Shown here piece by piece: positions 1-8,430 of a DNA stretch of 64,000 bases. The notes below the pieces were generated by a model. It was not told the DNA's origin. It made no database searches and worked only from the letters and a program-made list of their open reading frames with translations. Where the stretch lies: NCBI RefSeq assembly GCF_963665355.1, contig NZ_OY762229.1, positions 4,030,001 to 4,094,000 of the forward strand, written 5' to 3'. The first letter of the stretch is position 1, and the number at the start of each line of letters is the position of its first letter. The translations under genes were made by a program, and so were the position numbers. This stretch comes from an uncultured Desulfobacter sp. (lineage in GTDB: Bacteria > Desulfobacterota > Desulfobacteria > Desulfobacterales > Desulfobacteraceae).

Positions 1-917
1 AGATTGGTTGTCTGATCATGGGGGGAGACACCGATAACAATCAACTCACCTCCGATACTTGTGGACCAGTAGGCCTGGATGATTGCACCGGGATCACCTT
101 TTACTTCAAACACATACTCTGCGCCGCCGCCCATGATGCTGCCGTCCGCCATCTTTACGCCGCCGGTGAGCAGCTGAATGGCCGGGACCGGATCTTCTCT
201 GGAACTGTCGATGAAATGGGTGGCGCCGAATTCCATGGCCAGTTCCCGTTTGCTGCCTTCAATATCAACGGCAATTAACGGGTAGGCATGGCGCATGGCT
301 GCGGCCCGCAGAACATTGAGGCCGACACCGCCAAGACAGTAAACGGCCACAGAGGCCCCGGGAGTAAAGGCGGCCGTATTAAACACAGAGCCCCAGCCCG
401 TGGGAACGCAACATCCCATCAGCGCGGCCTGCTCCAGAGGGAACTCTTTGGGCATGGGAATGACCGCCCGTTCGGGAACCACCGAGTGTGTTGAAAAACA
501 GGAGACAAAATTTCCGTGCCGAACCACACCGCCATTGGCATCTCTCATGCGTGCGGTGCCGTCAAGCAGGAAACCTTCCAGAAAATAATTGAAACTGGTG
601 GTGCAGATATTGCCCTTGCCCCTGCGGCAATTGGGACAATGTCCACAGGGAACCATCCAGGTAACGCCCACATGATCGCCCTTTTTTACGGAAGTGACGC
701 CCGGACCGACGGCTTCAACAATACCTGCGCCTTCGTGACCTGCAACCAAAGGCATCTTGACGGGGACTTCACCTTTGAGCATATGCAAGTCGGAATGACA
801 GTATCCGGTATGGGTGTACTTGATCAGCACCTCATTTGCCTTGGGTGGATCCAATTCCAGAGTTTCAATGGAATATTTCATACCGGGTTCCCGTAAAACA
901 GCACCTTTGATCTTCAT
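1..917 (-). CDS. zinc-dependent alcohol dehydrogenase, copy 1 (3' end outside window)
   Basis: Medium-chain zinc alcohol dehydrogenase, expected to interconvert alcohols and aldehydes with NAD in the cytoplasm. The gene enters from the window start, so about 305 N-terminal residues are visible and the C-terminus is missing. Translation from the ATG at 917 (preceded by AAGGAG) begins MKIKGAVLREPG and shows the catalytic zinc motif GYCHSD, GHEGAG, a structural-zinc CX2CX2CX7C cluster (CGQCPNCRRGKGNIC) and the Rossmann segment CLGGVGLN. It is almost identical to the complete copy at 1221-2363, so the pair is a recent tandem duplication. The 303-bp gap to the neighbour contains that neighbour's terminator. 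Family assignment is firm; substrate is unknown, with ethanol or another primary alcohol plausible for a sulfate reducer. Confidence 0.9.
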   Translation of the reverse strand, partial: MKIKGAVLREPGMKYSIETLELDPPKANEVLIKYTHTGYCHSDLHMLKGEVPVKMPLVAGHEGAGIVEAVGPGVTSVKKGDHVGVTWMVPCGHCPNCRRGKGNICTTSFNYFLEGFLLDGTARMRDANGGVVRHGNFVSCFSTHSVVPERAVIPMPKEFPLEQAALMGCCVPTGWGSVFNTAAFTPGASVAVYCLGGVGLNVLRAAAMRHAYPLIAVDIEGSKRELAMEFGATHFIDSSREDPVPAIQLLTGGVKMADGSIMGGGAEYVFEVKGDPGAIIQAYWSTSIGGELIVIGVSPHDQTTN

Positions 918-1182
918 AGCGTCTCCTTGTGGACTTCAATATGGTTGTTGCATGGGTAAAACACGGGGGAATTGGGCGGGGTATCAAAACTGCCTGTTCT
1001 TCCTGGTTCATCTCCTTGCAGGTTCTATCATCCCTTAAACCGCCCGACTTTATCGCGGTCCGGGAACTCATCCGTTTGACTTTCAAACGGGTTGGGATAA
1101 TACCATGACAATAGAGGGTCGGCAACAGCCATGAATTTTAATTTGTCAAGGAAAAGCTTTACAACTTTAAAAAATAAAAAAA

Positions 1183-1208
1183 AGTTGGATGGGGTACCCC
1201 ATCCAACT
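1183..1208 (-). terminator. rho-independent terminator of alcohol dehydrogenase copy 2
   Basis: A perfect 26-bp palindrome (12-bp arms around TA). Read on the minus strand it is followed by a run of eight T, and it lies just past the stop codon of the upstream minus-strand gene. The rest of the 918-1182 gap shows no convincing gene. Confidence 0.85.
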
Positions 1209-1220
1209 CATTAATATTTT

Positions 1221-2363
1221 CTAATCTATTTCACAGACCCAACGACCTTTAATCTGACGTTTATCCATGGCCTCGGCCACATCATTGATATCTTCAAGTT
1301 TAAATCTATCCGTGATCAGCTTGTCCAGTTTCAGATCATGGTTCATTGCCATCTTGACCAGGCGGGGGATATCATCATGGGTGGAGATGGCACCGTAAAG
1401 ATTTCCCTTGATGGTTTTTTGATGCAGCGGCAGCAACATCAGGGATAAATCGGTTGTCTGATCGTGGGGGGTGATGCCCAGAACAATCAGTTCACCGCCG
1501 ATACTTGTGGACCAGTAGGCCTGGATGATCGAACCTGGATCGCCTTTTACCTCAAATACATACTCTGCACCACCGCCCATAATGGTGCCGTCATCCATTT
1601 TAACACCGCCGGTAAGCAGCTGGATGGCCGGTACCGGATCTTCCTTGGAGCTGTCGATAAAGTGGGTGGCGCCAAATTCCATGGCCAGTTCACGCTTACT
1701 GCCCTCAATATCAACGGCGATCAACGGATAGGCATGACGCATGGCTGCGGCCCGCAAAACATTAAGTCCGACGCCGCCAAGGCAGTAAACCGCCACAGGG
1801 GCTCCGGGAGGAAAGGCCGCGGTATTAAACACAGAACCCCATCCCGTGGGGACACAACACCCCATGAGCGCGGCCTGCTCCAGGGGGAATTCTTTGGGCA
1901 TGGGAATGACCGCCCGCTCGGGAACCACCGAATGCGTTGAAAAACATGAAACAAAATTACCATGCCGGACCATATCTCCCTTGGCATCCCTTATGCGTGA
2001 AGTGCCGTCGAGCAACATACCTTCCAAAAAGTAGCTAAAACTGGTGGTGCAGATATTGCCTTTACCCCTGCGACAATTAGGGCAGTGACCACAGGGGACC
2101 ATCCAGGTGACGCCGACATGGTCACCCTTTTGCACGGATGTGACGCCCGGGCCGACGGCTTCAACAATCCCCGCACCTTCGTGCCCTGCAACCAAAGGCA
2201 TCTTGATGGGAATCTCGCCTTTCAACAAATGCAAATCAGAGTGACAGTACCCGGTATGGGTGTATTTGATCAGCACCTCATTCTCCTTGGGCGGATCAAG
2301 CTCTAAAGTTTCGATGGAATATTTCATACCGGGTTCCCGTAAAACAGCGCCTTTGATCTTCAT
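1221..2363 (-). CDS. zinc-dependent alcohol dehydrogenase, copy 2
   Basis: Complete 380-residue medium-chain zinc alcohol dehydrogenase. Visible ligands are Cys40 (GYCHSD), His61-Glu62 (GHEGAG) and Cys169 (GCCVPTG) for the catalytic zinc, and Cys91, Cys94, Cys97 and Cys105 for the structural zinc. The nucleotide fold follows at about residues 194-220 (CLGGVG, then Asp218 after a beta strand, favouring NAD). I chose the ATG at 2363, which has AAAGGAG seven bases upstream, over an in-frame start 16 codons earlier that would add a poorly conserved tail. The copy in front (1-917) differs at only scattered positions. Function by family: reversible oxidation of a primary alcohol to the aldehyde. 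The physiological substrate cannot be told from sequence. Confidence 0.92.
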   Translation of the reverse strand: MKIKGAVLREPGMKYSIETLELDPPKENEVLIKYTHTGYCHSDLHLLKGEIPIKMPLVAGHEGAGIVEAVGPGVTSVQKGDHVGVTWMVPCGHCPNCRRGKGNICTTSFSYFLEGMLLDGTSRIRDAKGDMVRHGNFVSCFSTHSVVPERAVIPMPKEFPLEQAALMGCCVPTGWGSVFNTAAFPPGAPVAVYCLGGVGLNVLRAAAMRHAYPLIAVDIEGSKRELAMEFGATHFIDSSKEDPVPAIQLLTGGVKMDDGTIMGGGAEYVFEVKGDPGSIIQAYWSTSIGGELIVLGITPHDQTTDLSLMLLPLHQKTIKGNLYGAISTHDDIPRLVKMAMNHDLKLDKLITDRFKLEDINDVAEAMDKRQIKGRWVCEID

Positions 2364-2460
2364 AACATCTCCTTTAGCAATGGTGGGTCTTTCTTTGTTC
2401 TCTTTTTGCAATCAGGATTGGACCATAGCACGGCAAAATCTGAACGGCAACAGGTTTAAA

Positions 2461-2478
2461 TAGTTGATTTATCAACTA
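2461..2478. promoter_or_regulatory. 18-bp palindrome, candidate operator
   Basis: TAGTTGAT-TT-ATCAACTA is perfectly symmetric and lies between the divergent alcohol dehydrogenase (start 2363) and radical SAM gene (start 2666). Position and symmetry suggest a dimeric repressor or activator site. No regulator is encoded alongside. Confidence 0.45.
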
Positions 2479-2665
2479 AATTTATAGAACCCACTTCAAT
2501 ATTTTCCTATCATGTTGCATCTTTTTCAAAGGAGCTAATATTCATTTCATGCATAACTCTTTTGCATGACAGGCTTTTTTTAGAGGCGTCACTCCTTTGT
2601 TGCCCCCTGTGTTCTATTTTGGTAATGGAGATCGGCATATTTTATTTTTCAAGAGGAGGTGACAC

Positions 2666-3793
2666 ATGAATTCGGAACAGGCGCTTGACAGACTCACCCA
2701 GTGCGGTGTGGTTCCCGCAAACAGGCTTATCATTGCCGTTACCCGCCACTGCAATTTAAAATGCAATCACTGCTGGCTGACATCCGGCCCAAAGCCTTCT
2801 TTGAAACATGTGGATGCAACACTGTTAAAAGAGACCATCTCCCTCTGGGTTAATGCCGGGGTACAAACCATCTGTCTTTCAGGCGGAGAACCGCTCACTC
2901 ATCCCCGGTGGCAGGAAATTCTCACCCATTGCGCACAATTTCCTACGATCCACCATCTGCGGCTGCAGACCAATGGAACGCTGCTGACCCAAAAGATTGT
3001 GAACGACCTGACAGACCCTGTGTTTGCCAACCTTCATCTGCAAGTCAGTCTTGATGGTGCACAGCCCGTCGGCCACGACCGTGTGAGAGGTAAAGGAAGC
3101 TTTGCAAAAACCATGAATGGCCTGGAATTGCTTTCACGTGCAGGTTTAGGAGCACGCACAACGGTCTCGTTTACAGAAATGAGGCATAATTTCGAGGAAC
3201 TGCCGCAACTATTTGCCATGATGGAGAATCTGAACATTGGTCGTGTGGTGAGCGGCACCCTGATACAAGGCGGACGGGCATTGACCGGCACGCTGCGCCT
3301 TCCGTCTCCGGAACAATATGCAGCGCTGATCGAGCGATTCACACATGATGCACAGCTAAGAGCTACCTATAAAAGAATCGGTAACACATCCTGCCTGGAA
3401 TGGTACGCCTCCCGCCGTGAAATTTCAGAACACCATTGTGCCAACTGTATGGAATCCCCATATATTTCAGAGGAAGGCACTCTTTTTCCCTGCGGACTTT
3501 TATCTGTTACAAAGTACGGTATCGAAAAGGTGTGGAACTGCTCTGTGGAATCTATTGCAGAAAAAGCTGAGACCCGGTGGGCCGGTCTGAACGAGTTGAG
3601 CAGACAACGCCCCGACAAGATTCAAGCGTGTGTGGCCTGTACAGGGAGACTTCATTGTCAAAGCGGATGTATGGCAAGACTTTCACAGCCAACCGATGAT
3701 TTTTTTGAAGTGGAAGATCGGTGCCGACTGAGAAAGCAGGTTTACGCATTACCGGACCGGGATGATGTGCTCACCCCAATCCGGTTCAAGTAA
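2666..3793 (+). CDS. radical SAM protein with SPASM-like C-terminal cluster domain
   Basis: 375 residues. The N-terminal radical SAM motif CNLKCNHC (Cys29, Cys33, Cys36) binds the [4Fe-4S] cluster that cleaves S-adenosylmethionine, and SGGEP follows in the SAM-binding loop. The last 130 residues hold many cysteines (CANCMES, FPCG, CVACTGRLHCQSGC, DRC), the pattern of SPASM/Twitch auxiliary clusters found in peptide-modifying maturases and in heme-pathway enzymes such as NirJ/AhbC/AhbD. A strong GAGGAGGTG ribosome site precedes the ATG. No obvious precursor peptide is adjacent: the only open frame just upstream is a six-codon one. It stands alone, divergent from the alcohol dehydrogenases, so the substrate is unknown. 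Confidence 0.85.
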   Translation: MNSEQALDRLTQCGVVPANRLIIAVTRHCNLKCNHCWLTSGPKPSLKHVDATLLKETISLWVNAGVQTICLSGGEPLTHPRWQEILTHCAQFPTIHHLRLQTNGTLLTQKIVNDLTDPVFANLHLQVSLDGAQPVGHDRVRGKGSFAKTMNGLELLSRAGLGARTTVSFTEMRHNFEELPQLFAMMENLNIGRVVSGTLIQGGRALTGTLRLPSPEQYAALIERFTHDAQLRATYKRIGNTSCLEWYASRREISEHHCANCMESPYISEEGTLFPCGLLSVTKYGIEKVWNCSVESIAEKAETRWAGLNELSRQRPDKIQACVACTGRLHCQSGCMARLSQPTDDFFEVEDRCRLRKQVYALPDRDDVLTPIRFK

Positions 3794-3806
3794 AGAATAA
3801 GAAGCT

Positions 3807-4754
3807 TTAGAAGGCATACATGAATTTAATCCAGTATTTTTCGCCTTTAGGTCTGTTTTCAACGTTGGTATCAAACTGCACTTTTGCGTTTAAAAACATA
3901 TTTTTGTAATTGTACTGGAGGGCCGGCCCAACTGAAAATGCCCTGCCTTTGCTGTTGCTGATATCGTTTCCCGAAAGTTCGTCATCCGTGGTCTGAAGAT
4001 AGAGCATGCCGTTAAGGCCGAACATCCAGTTACCGACATGCTTTCCAACCAGGTAATCACATATAAATTCATTTCCTGTGGTGTAATCGGTGTCTGAATT
4101 CTCAGAGTTGATCAGATACTGCAATTTTGCCGAAAGTTCAAAACCCGAGTCACTGAGGTAGGTGAATACCGCAATAGGTGCCACTGTCCAGTAGTTTCGG
4201 CCGGGGCTGGCCGCATCATCAACATCATATTCTCCCACAGGAAGCCAAACGTCCAGTGAGCCGACAACATGAAAATTTTTGTTCAGGTGCCAGCCCAGAA
4301 CCAGTGCTGAGACTTCAATATCCCCAAGTCCGGCTGTGGATGCATCAATACCCGCCGAAGAAATATCAACCTGGGTATCAATAACAGGTATAATCGCGTG
4401 CCAGGCCACATCGGCTCCGAACAGTTTCATGTCGGAGACATAAATAAAGCGGAATGCCGCGCCCATGACATCAAGATCAAAATCCCCAGGCGTTTTGTTG
4501 CCGTTGCCGTCCCTATATTCGTCTGCTGTGTAATACAAAGCGTACACAATGGGATAAAACCCCGGTCCGGGCAAGGCCCCGCACATGAAATCCTCGTTAC
4601 CGCCCGGATAAGCAGACCCGCCGCCTTCAGCGGCAAATGTGCTGTAAAACGGAAAAAAAAACATAGCCAGTACAAGCATGAAACCCGCAACAGCCTTAAC
4701 CGATTTTGACGACTTTTGAGCATGCGCGTTCCCCGCGACGATAATTTTTTGCAT
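3807..4754 (-). CDS. Phenol_MetA_deg family outer-membrane protein
   Basis: 315 residues with an N-terminal signal peptide (basic start, hydrophobic segment about residues 22-41, cleavage near TFAAEGG). The mature start EGGGSAYPGGNEDFMCGALPGPG is the hallmark of the Phenol_MetA_deg/SphA family, predicted beta-barrel outer-membrane proteins often found near aromatic degradation genes. Alternating hydrophobic strands and a terminal aromatic (MYAF) support a barrel. GGAGGGGG precedes the ATG. It converges with the radical SAM gene (13-bp gap), so the two do not form an operon. Role in uptake of a hydrophobic substrate is inferred from the family; no catabolic genes lie next to it. Confidence 0.8.
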   Translation of the reverse strand: MQKIIVAGNAHAQKSSKSVKAVAGFMLVLAMFFFPFYSTFAAEGGGSAYPGGNEDFMCGALPGPGFYPIVYALYYTADEYRDGNGNKTPGDFDLDVMGAAFRFIYVSDMKLFGADVAWHAIIPVIDTQVDISSAGIDASTAGLGDIEVSALVLGWHLNKNFHVVGSLDVWLPVGEYDVDDAASPGRNYWTVAPIAVFTYLSDSGFELSAKLQYLINSENSDTDYTTGNEFICDYLVGKHVGNWMFGLNGMLYLQTTDDELSGNDISNSKGRAFSVGPALQYNYKNMFLNAKVQFDTNVENRPKGEKYWIKFMYAF

Positions 4755-4964
4755 TAAAGACCCCCTCCTGATGTTGTTTTGCTGCTTGTTATTGGTTCAT
4801 ATCAGAGCAGATGTTTAAATTTTAGAAAGAATATTGTCAAGCTTGTTGCTGTTTAGGACCTAAATTGATTATCATTTTCCGGGATGCTGTTTTGATGAAC
4901 AAATTTCAACCATGGAGAGGAATGAAATGACGGATTCACTATTTTAGTAATATCCATCCTGGTG

Positions 4965-5351
4965 TCAAAAATTGAAAAGGCGAAACGAGATCTTGCCAGA
5001 ATCCTGGGCCTTTCCCTGGCCATGGTCGTTCGGATCATCATGCTTTTTATACTCCTGCAGCTTGCGACCCTCACGACTCCTTTTTCCGATCACCATAATC
5101 TCACTTTGCGATGTTGGCCATTTGAAAGAATTCTTTTCCAGCCTCCTATACCATAAGCAGAAACCATTTCGGTCCCAGTACAGCGCCTTGATCATATTCT
5201 GTCTGCGATTGCAAAAAACAAACAAGTGGCCGGAGAAAGGGTTCAATGCCATATGCTCGCTAACCAGAATGGACAATCCGTTAATGGATTTACGCATGTC
5301 CGTATAGCCCAGAGCCAGGTAAACCTTGATGTTGTCCGAAGGCAAAAACAT
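4965..5351 (-). pseudogene. tnpB: IS66 family TnpB (Orf2), degenerate 3' end
   Basis: The first ~80 residues match the IS66 Orf2/TnpB accessory protein (DNIKVYLALGYTDMRKSINGL, LFVFCNRRQNMIKALYWDRNGFCLWYRRLEK, FKWP). After FKWP the family pattern is lost and the frame runs on into a low-similarity tail, so the 3' end is probably frameshifted or replaced. It follows the tnpA fragment directly. The large transposase (TnpC) normally next to it is absent, so this copy cannot move by itself. Confidence 0.8.
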
Positions 5352-5596
5352 TACAGCACCTGTAGAATTTGCAGGACTTTTGTCAGGGTGTCCTGGGAAA
5401 ACTGATCCGGAATCTCCAGGCTGAACCTGGAGTCCACCATGAGGCGAAGAGGGGAGGATATATTGTCTCGAATAAAAGGGGCACTTTGTTCCGAAAGGCT
5501 CACAGGGAGCACGGCAAATTCCACCTGTCCTTTGTTCAAAGGAACTTTATGCCGCAGCAAAACAAAACGGCCTGGGCCGCAAAGATTTTTCTGCAA
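5351..5596 (-). pseudogene. tnpA: IS66 family TnpA (Orf1) fragment
   Basis: 81 residues ending in FSQDTLTKVLQILQVL, the usual C-terminal pattern of the small IS66 Orf1 protein (a beta-rich stretch, then (F/D)xxTLxxLLxxL). The N-terminal helix-turn-helix half is missing and the only start is a TTG without a good ribosome site. It abuts tnpB as in complete IS66 elements. Part of a decayed insertion sequence. Confidence 0.65.
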
Positions 5597-5661
5597 TTCA
5601 TCCGTTCTTGAAAAACGGATTCTAAGGCAATGACGTCGAATACTGTATGATGATATAGAGG

Positions 5662-5697
5662 GGGTAGATCCTGCCAGGAGGAAACCAGGATCTACCC
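5662..5697. repeat. 12-bp perfect inverted repeat
   Basis: GGGTAGATCCTG and its exact complement are separated by 12 bases, just outside the IS66 remnant. Could be a terminator without a U-run or a mobile-element end. Confidence 0.6.
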
Positions 5698-5711
5698 GTT
5701 CTTGTTTGGCA

Positions 5712-5737
5712 ATGTCTCAGGATATATTCTGAGACAT
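5712..5737. repeat. 9-bp perfect inverted repeat
   Basis: ATGTCTCAG and CTGAGACAT around an 8-base loop, 14 bases beyond the previous hairpin. It lies just downstream of the small minus-strand open frame at 5753-5980. Confidence 0.5.
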
Positions 5738-5752
5738 CTTATCAGTTAGCTT

Positions 5753-5980
5753 TTAATGAAAGTAGGCCAGGCTTTCTTTGAACTCCTTGTCCAACGCAAG
5801 ACTTGAACGAACCAGGGGTTCGCACTTTATATCTTTTCCTTGGACACAGTGATAACGTTTGATGCCGTTGGCCCTTCCGAGTTTGCCCCATTTTTCAACC
5901 CAGTCTTTAATCTGGGATTCTAAAAAACGAATTTTCATGGCGATAACTCCTTTCGTGGCAAGATAAGTTTTCTTTGCCAT
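5753..5980 (-). CDS. small hypothetical protein
   Basis: Open frame of up to 75 residues; an internal ATG gives about 61 residues beginning MKIRFLESQIKDW and has AAAGGAG upstream. It is basic with several Trp and Lys and shows no motif I recognise. It sits between an IS66 remnant and a long gap, so it may be the leftover of a larger gene. Low confidence that it is functional. Confidence 0.35.
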   Translation of the reverse strand: MAKKTYLATKGVIAMKIRFLESQIKDWVEKWGKLGRANGIKRYHCVQGKDIKCEPLVRSSLALDKEFKESLAYFH

Positions 5981-6370
5981 GGTCTAAATATAACCACGAA
6001 ATTAGCATTCACCAGTTGTTTTATTCTGTTGAAAGGATACAATAACGCTATTTTTTCCCCTTTGCAGTTTGTATCATTTCAAGGCGGTATATTTTAAGTT
6101 AATGTGCGGGTGGGAGTGTAAATGCGGTACTGTATTTTTAGATGCAATAAACACCATGATTCCCCCAGATATCCTGTTTTGATCCTGGATTTTTGCTGTC
6201 TTCTCTTTGCCAAAATGCAAAGTTGCCCTCATTGTTGAACTGTTGTGTCTGTGTTAAATTTAAACAGTGTGTGGACGAAAATTAGTTCATCCGCGCCATG
6301 GGTATGGCCAACTTTTCGACCAAACACATGTTTGTGTTCAAGCACGAAATAAAAAAAGGAGAACGTCAAC
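5981..6370. other. intergenic region without recognisable gene
   Basis: 390 bases of AT-rich sequence upstream of the flavin oxidoreductase. I see no coding frame, no strong hairpin and no clear promoter. It presumably carries the promoter of the gene that follows. Confidence 0.5.
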
Positions 6371-7453
6371 ATGAAAACCTTATTCGATCCTGTTTCTATG
6401 GGAATCTATACTCTAAAGAATAGAATTGTACTGGCACCCATGACCCGGGGCCGTGCAGGGTCTGAGCGCATACCCAATGACATGATGGCCGAATATTACT
6501 TTCAGCGGGCATCGGCCGGGTTGCTGATTACCGAAGCAACCGTAGTCTCAGAACAAGGGATTGGCTGGATTGATTCACCGGGAATATATAGTAGCGCAAT
6601 GGTAGCGGGATGGCAGAAGGTCACTCGGAAATTAGCACCCACAGGGACTCCCATCTTCTTGCAACTCTGGCATTGCGGCAGGGCCTCGCACAGTGATTTT
6701 CACAATGGAGATCTACCGGTTTCGGCTTCGGCTGTCAGGCTGGAGGGTGACGGCATTCACACTCCTTTTGGGAAAAAAAAGTACGAAACGCCTCGTCCTC
6801 TGACCATTGATGAAATTAAAGCCACCGTAGATGATTTCCGGAAAGCAGCCATGAATGCAAAAGCGGCAGGGTTTTCCGGTGTAGAAGTGCATGCGGCCAA
6901 CGGATACCTGATCAATCAGTTCCTTGATTCAAAAACAAACTTGAGGAAAGATGAATACGGCGGAAGCCTTGAAAATAAATACAGATTTTTGAAAGAAGTG
7001 TTGGATGTTACCATGGAAGTCTGGTCCCCAATGCAGGTGGGTGTCCGGATATCTCCCAATGGAGTTTTTAACGATATGGGCAGTAATGACTACAAAGAGA
7101 CCTTCCTGTATGTCGTAGAAGAACTGAATAAATTGAACTTGGGTTATCTGCATATCATGGATGGCCTTGCTTTTGGCTTTCATGAAAAGGGAGACCCAAT
7201 GGTCTTGTCCGATTTCAGGAAAATATACAAGGGTTTCATTGTGGGCAATTGCGGCTATACGAAAGAAATGGCCGAAGAGCGAATCGCAGGTGGGGATGCG
7301 GACCTGATCGCTTTTGGCAGACCATATATAACCAATCCGGATTTGCCGGAACGGTTAAAGAATGGATGGCCCCTGAATCCTTCAGAAGATATGTCCTTAT
7401 GGTACACATCGGGGCCTGAAGGATACACGGATTATCAGCCCTATAACCATTAG
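6371..7453 (+). CDS. NADH:flavin oxidoreductase, old yellow enzyme family
   Basis: 360 residues forming an FMN-binding TIM barrel. Features seen: RIVLAPMTRGRA near the N-terminus, QLWHCGRASH (Gln98, His101), the substrate pair His174/Asn177 in VEVHAANGYLINQFL, then KTNLRKDEYGGSLENKYRF and the C-terminal phosphate site IAFGRPYITNPDLPERL. This matches soluble alkene reductases (OYE/NemA type) that reduce activated C=C bonds or nitro compounds with NAD(P)H. No Cys-rich cluster region is present, so it is the short single-domain class rather than the 2,4-dienoyl-CoA reductase class. AAAAAAGGAG precedes the ATG. It is monocistronic, with a strong terminator 57 bases after the stop. Confidence 0.93.
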   Translation: MKTLFDPVSMGIYTLKNRIVLAPMTRGRAGSERIPNDMMAEYYFQRASAGLLITEATVVSEQGIGWIDSPGIYSSAMVAGWQKVTRKLAPTGTPIFLQLWHCGRASHSDFHNGDLPVSASAVRLEGDGIHTPFGKKKYETPRPLTIDEIKATVDDFRKAAMNAKAAGFSGVEVHAANGYLINQFLDSKTNLRKDEYGGSLENKYRFLKEVLDVTMEVWSPMQVGVRISPNGVFNDMGSNDYKETFLYVVEELNKLNLGYLHIMDGLAFGFHEKGDPMVLSDFRKIYKGFIVGNCGYTKEMAEERIAGGDADLIAFGRPYITNPDLPERLKNGWPLNPSEDMSLWYTSGPEGYTDYQPYNH

Positions 7454-7509
7454 CCGGATCAAATTTAAATTATATGTGGTTGCGGGCTGTAAGTCAGCTT
7501 CTGAGTATC

Positions 7510-7540
7510 AACAAACCCTGTCATTTTGACAGGGTTTGTT
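7510..7540 (+). terminator. rho-independent terminator of the OYE gene
   Basis: Perfect 14-bp stem (AACAAACCCTGTCA) with a three-base loop, followed by a T-rich stretch. Confidence 0.9.
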
Positions 7541-7579
7541 ATTTCTACTTTTGTCCGGAAAAATAATGCAATTCAAATA

Positions 7580-7837
7580 TCAACCACCGGACACGACACG
7601 CATTTGGGGGACGGATTCCGGTTGCCGGTTTTCAATTGCGGCTGAGGTTATGGCATCCCAGTGCGTGGCAATCTGGTTATGCAACATTTTGAGCATATCT
7701 TGGCTTAACTGCTCGGCGTGGCGTGTATGCCGGGTTTTTAGCTCCTCAAGCCGCGCCAGGATAACCGGATCGGTTAGGGTTTTCAACGCAAGATCGTATG
7801 TCTGAATTGCTCTGGTATCCAAAGGGTATGCAGGCAA
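7580..7837 (-). CDS. small hypothetical protein
   Basis: 85-residue frame (TTG start, MPAYPLDTRAIQTYDLALKTL...). It is predicted helical with many Leu, His and Arg and no family I recognise. No convincing ribosome site. It lies in a scarred stretch between a terminator and gene fragments, so it may be a remnant. Confidence 0.3.
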   Translation of the reverse strand: MPAYPLDTRAIQTYDLALKTLTDPVILARLEELKTRHTRHAEQLSQDMLKMLHNQIATHWDAITSAAIENRQPESVPQMRVVSGG

Positions 7838-8034
7838 GTAAGTGTTTATTATTCCTGCCCGATTTGATGCGCTAAGATAACGACTGATGGCTTTAACTGT
7901 ATATTCGGGTTTTCACCCATTGCAGACTTTGTAACTATGTAATTGCAAATATACATAAATTCATTTCAATGTGTCGGTGTGGTCCGACCCTGTTTCCATT
8001 TTACTATAGTACCCTCGTTTATGCTGCCATGCCG

Positions 8035-8196
8035 TTAGCAACCAGTTTCTGGCTTATGTCCCACTTGTGTCCTCACCCAGTCCAAAAATGCGTTACTGCC
8101 ACCAGACACAGCCAAACCAACGATACAGGGGCAATCATAGCTATGCATCTCTTTTACAGCCGCTTCCAGTTCAGGTAAACAATCCGTATGCGTTTT
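8035..8196 (-). pseudogene. cutA: C-terminal fragment of a CutA-type divalent-ion tolerance protein
   Basis: The minus-strand frame reads KTHTDCLPELEAAVKEMHSYDCPCIV, then GLAVSGGSNAFLDWVRTQV and a stop. This is the pattern of the CutA1 C-terminal half (K-T..., ELHPYE/D-xPxIVALPV, YLDWL). The N-terminal half, including the first beta strands, is missing. Upstream the frame runs through the antisense of an IS200 fragment, so the gene was cut at about position 8190. Confidence 0.6.
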
Positions 8197-8264
8197 GGGA
8201 TTGTAAGTATCATGTTGTTTGGATACCCAAGTATCAAAGATACAAAAGTACCCATCGTCTGGTT
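8184..8264 (+). pseudogene. tnpA: IS200-type transposase (TnpA) N-terminal fragment
   Basis: The plus-strand frame contains YAFWDCKYHVVWIPKYQRY, the highly conserved N-terminus of IS200/IS605 Y1 transposases, which use the HUH and catalytic tyrosine further downstream. Only about 25 residues remain before the stop. It abuts the cutA fragment, pointing to insertion followed by deletion. Confidence 0.65.
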
Positions 8265-8294
8265 TAAGAATTCTACTTGAAGCCAGTTTTTTTA

Positions 8295-8323
8295 GGTCCA
8301 CCTCAATATGAAAGAGGTGGGCC
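8295..8323 (+). terminator. hairpin with U-rich tail
   Basis: GGTCCACCTC pairs with GAGGTGGGCC (one G-T pair) around a 9-base loop, followed by TTTTCTGTTT. It could be a terminator or the end hairpin of the decayed IS200 element. Confidence 0.6.
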
Positions 8324-8430
8324 TTTTCTGTTTAAAGATAGAGAGAAGATGTTTTGAAAATTGAAATATCTTAAACTCCTTTTGCATCTTGTTATGAAAA
8401 AGACAGATACGCTGGTGTTAAACAGATCTG

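Noticed and set aside
865-1125. Minus-strand open frame of 86 codons overlapping the start of alcohol dehydrogenase copy 1
   Set aside because: It runs through the dehydrogenase's first codons in another frame and resembles no protein.
2540-2581. Six-codon frame MHNSFA with an AAAGGAG upstream as a precursor peptide for the radical SAM enzyme
   Set aside because: Too short, no core residues typical of modified peptides, and spacing from the ribosome site is too long.
8197-8301. Upstream extension of the cutA-like fragment giving an 88-residue protein
   Set aside because: The added part is the antisense of the IS200 fragment, so it is a chance fusion, not an intact gene.
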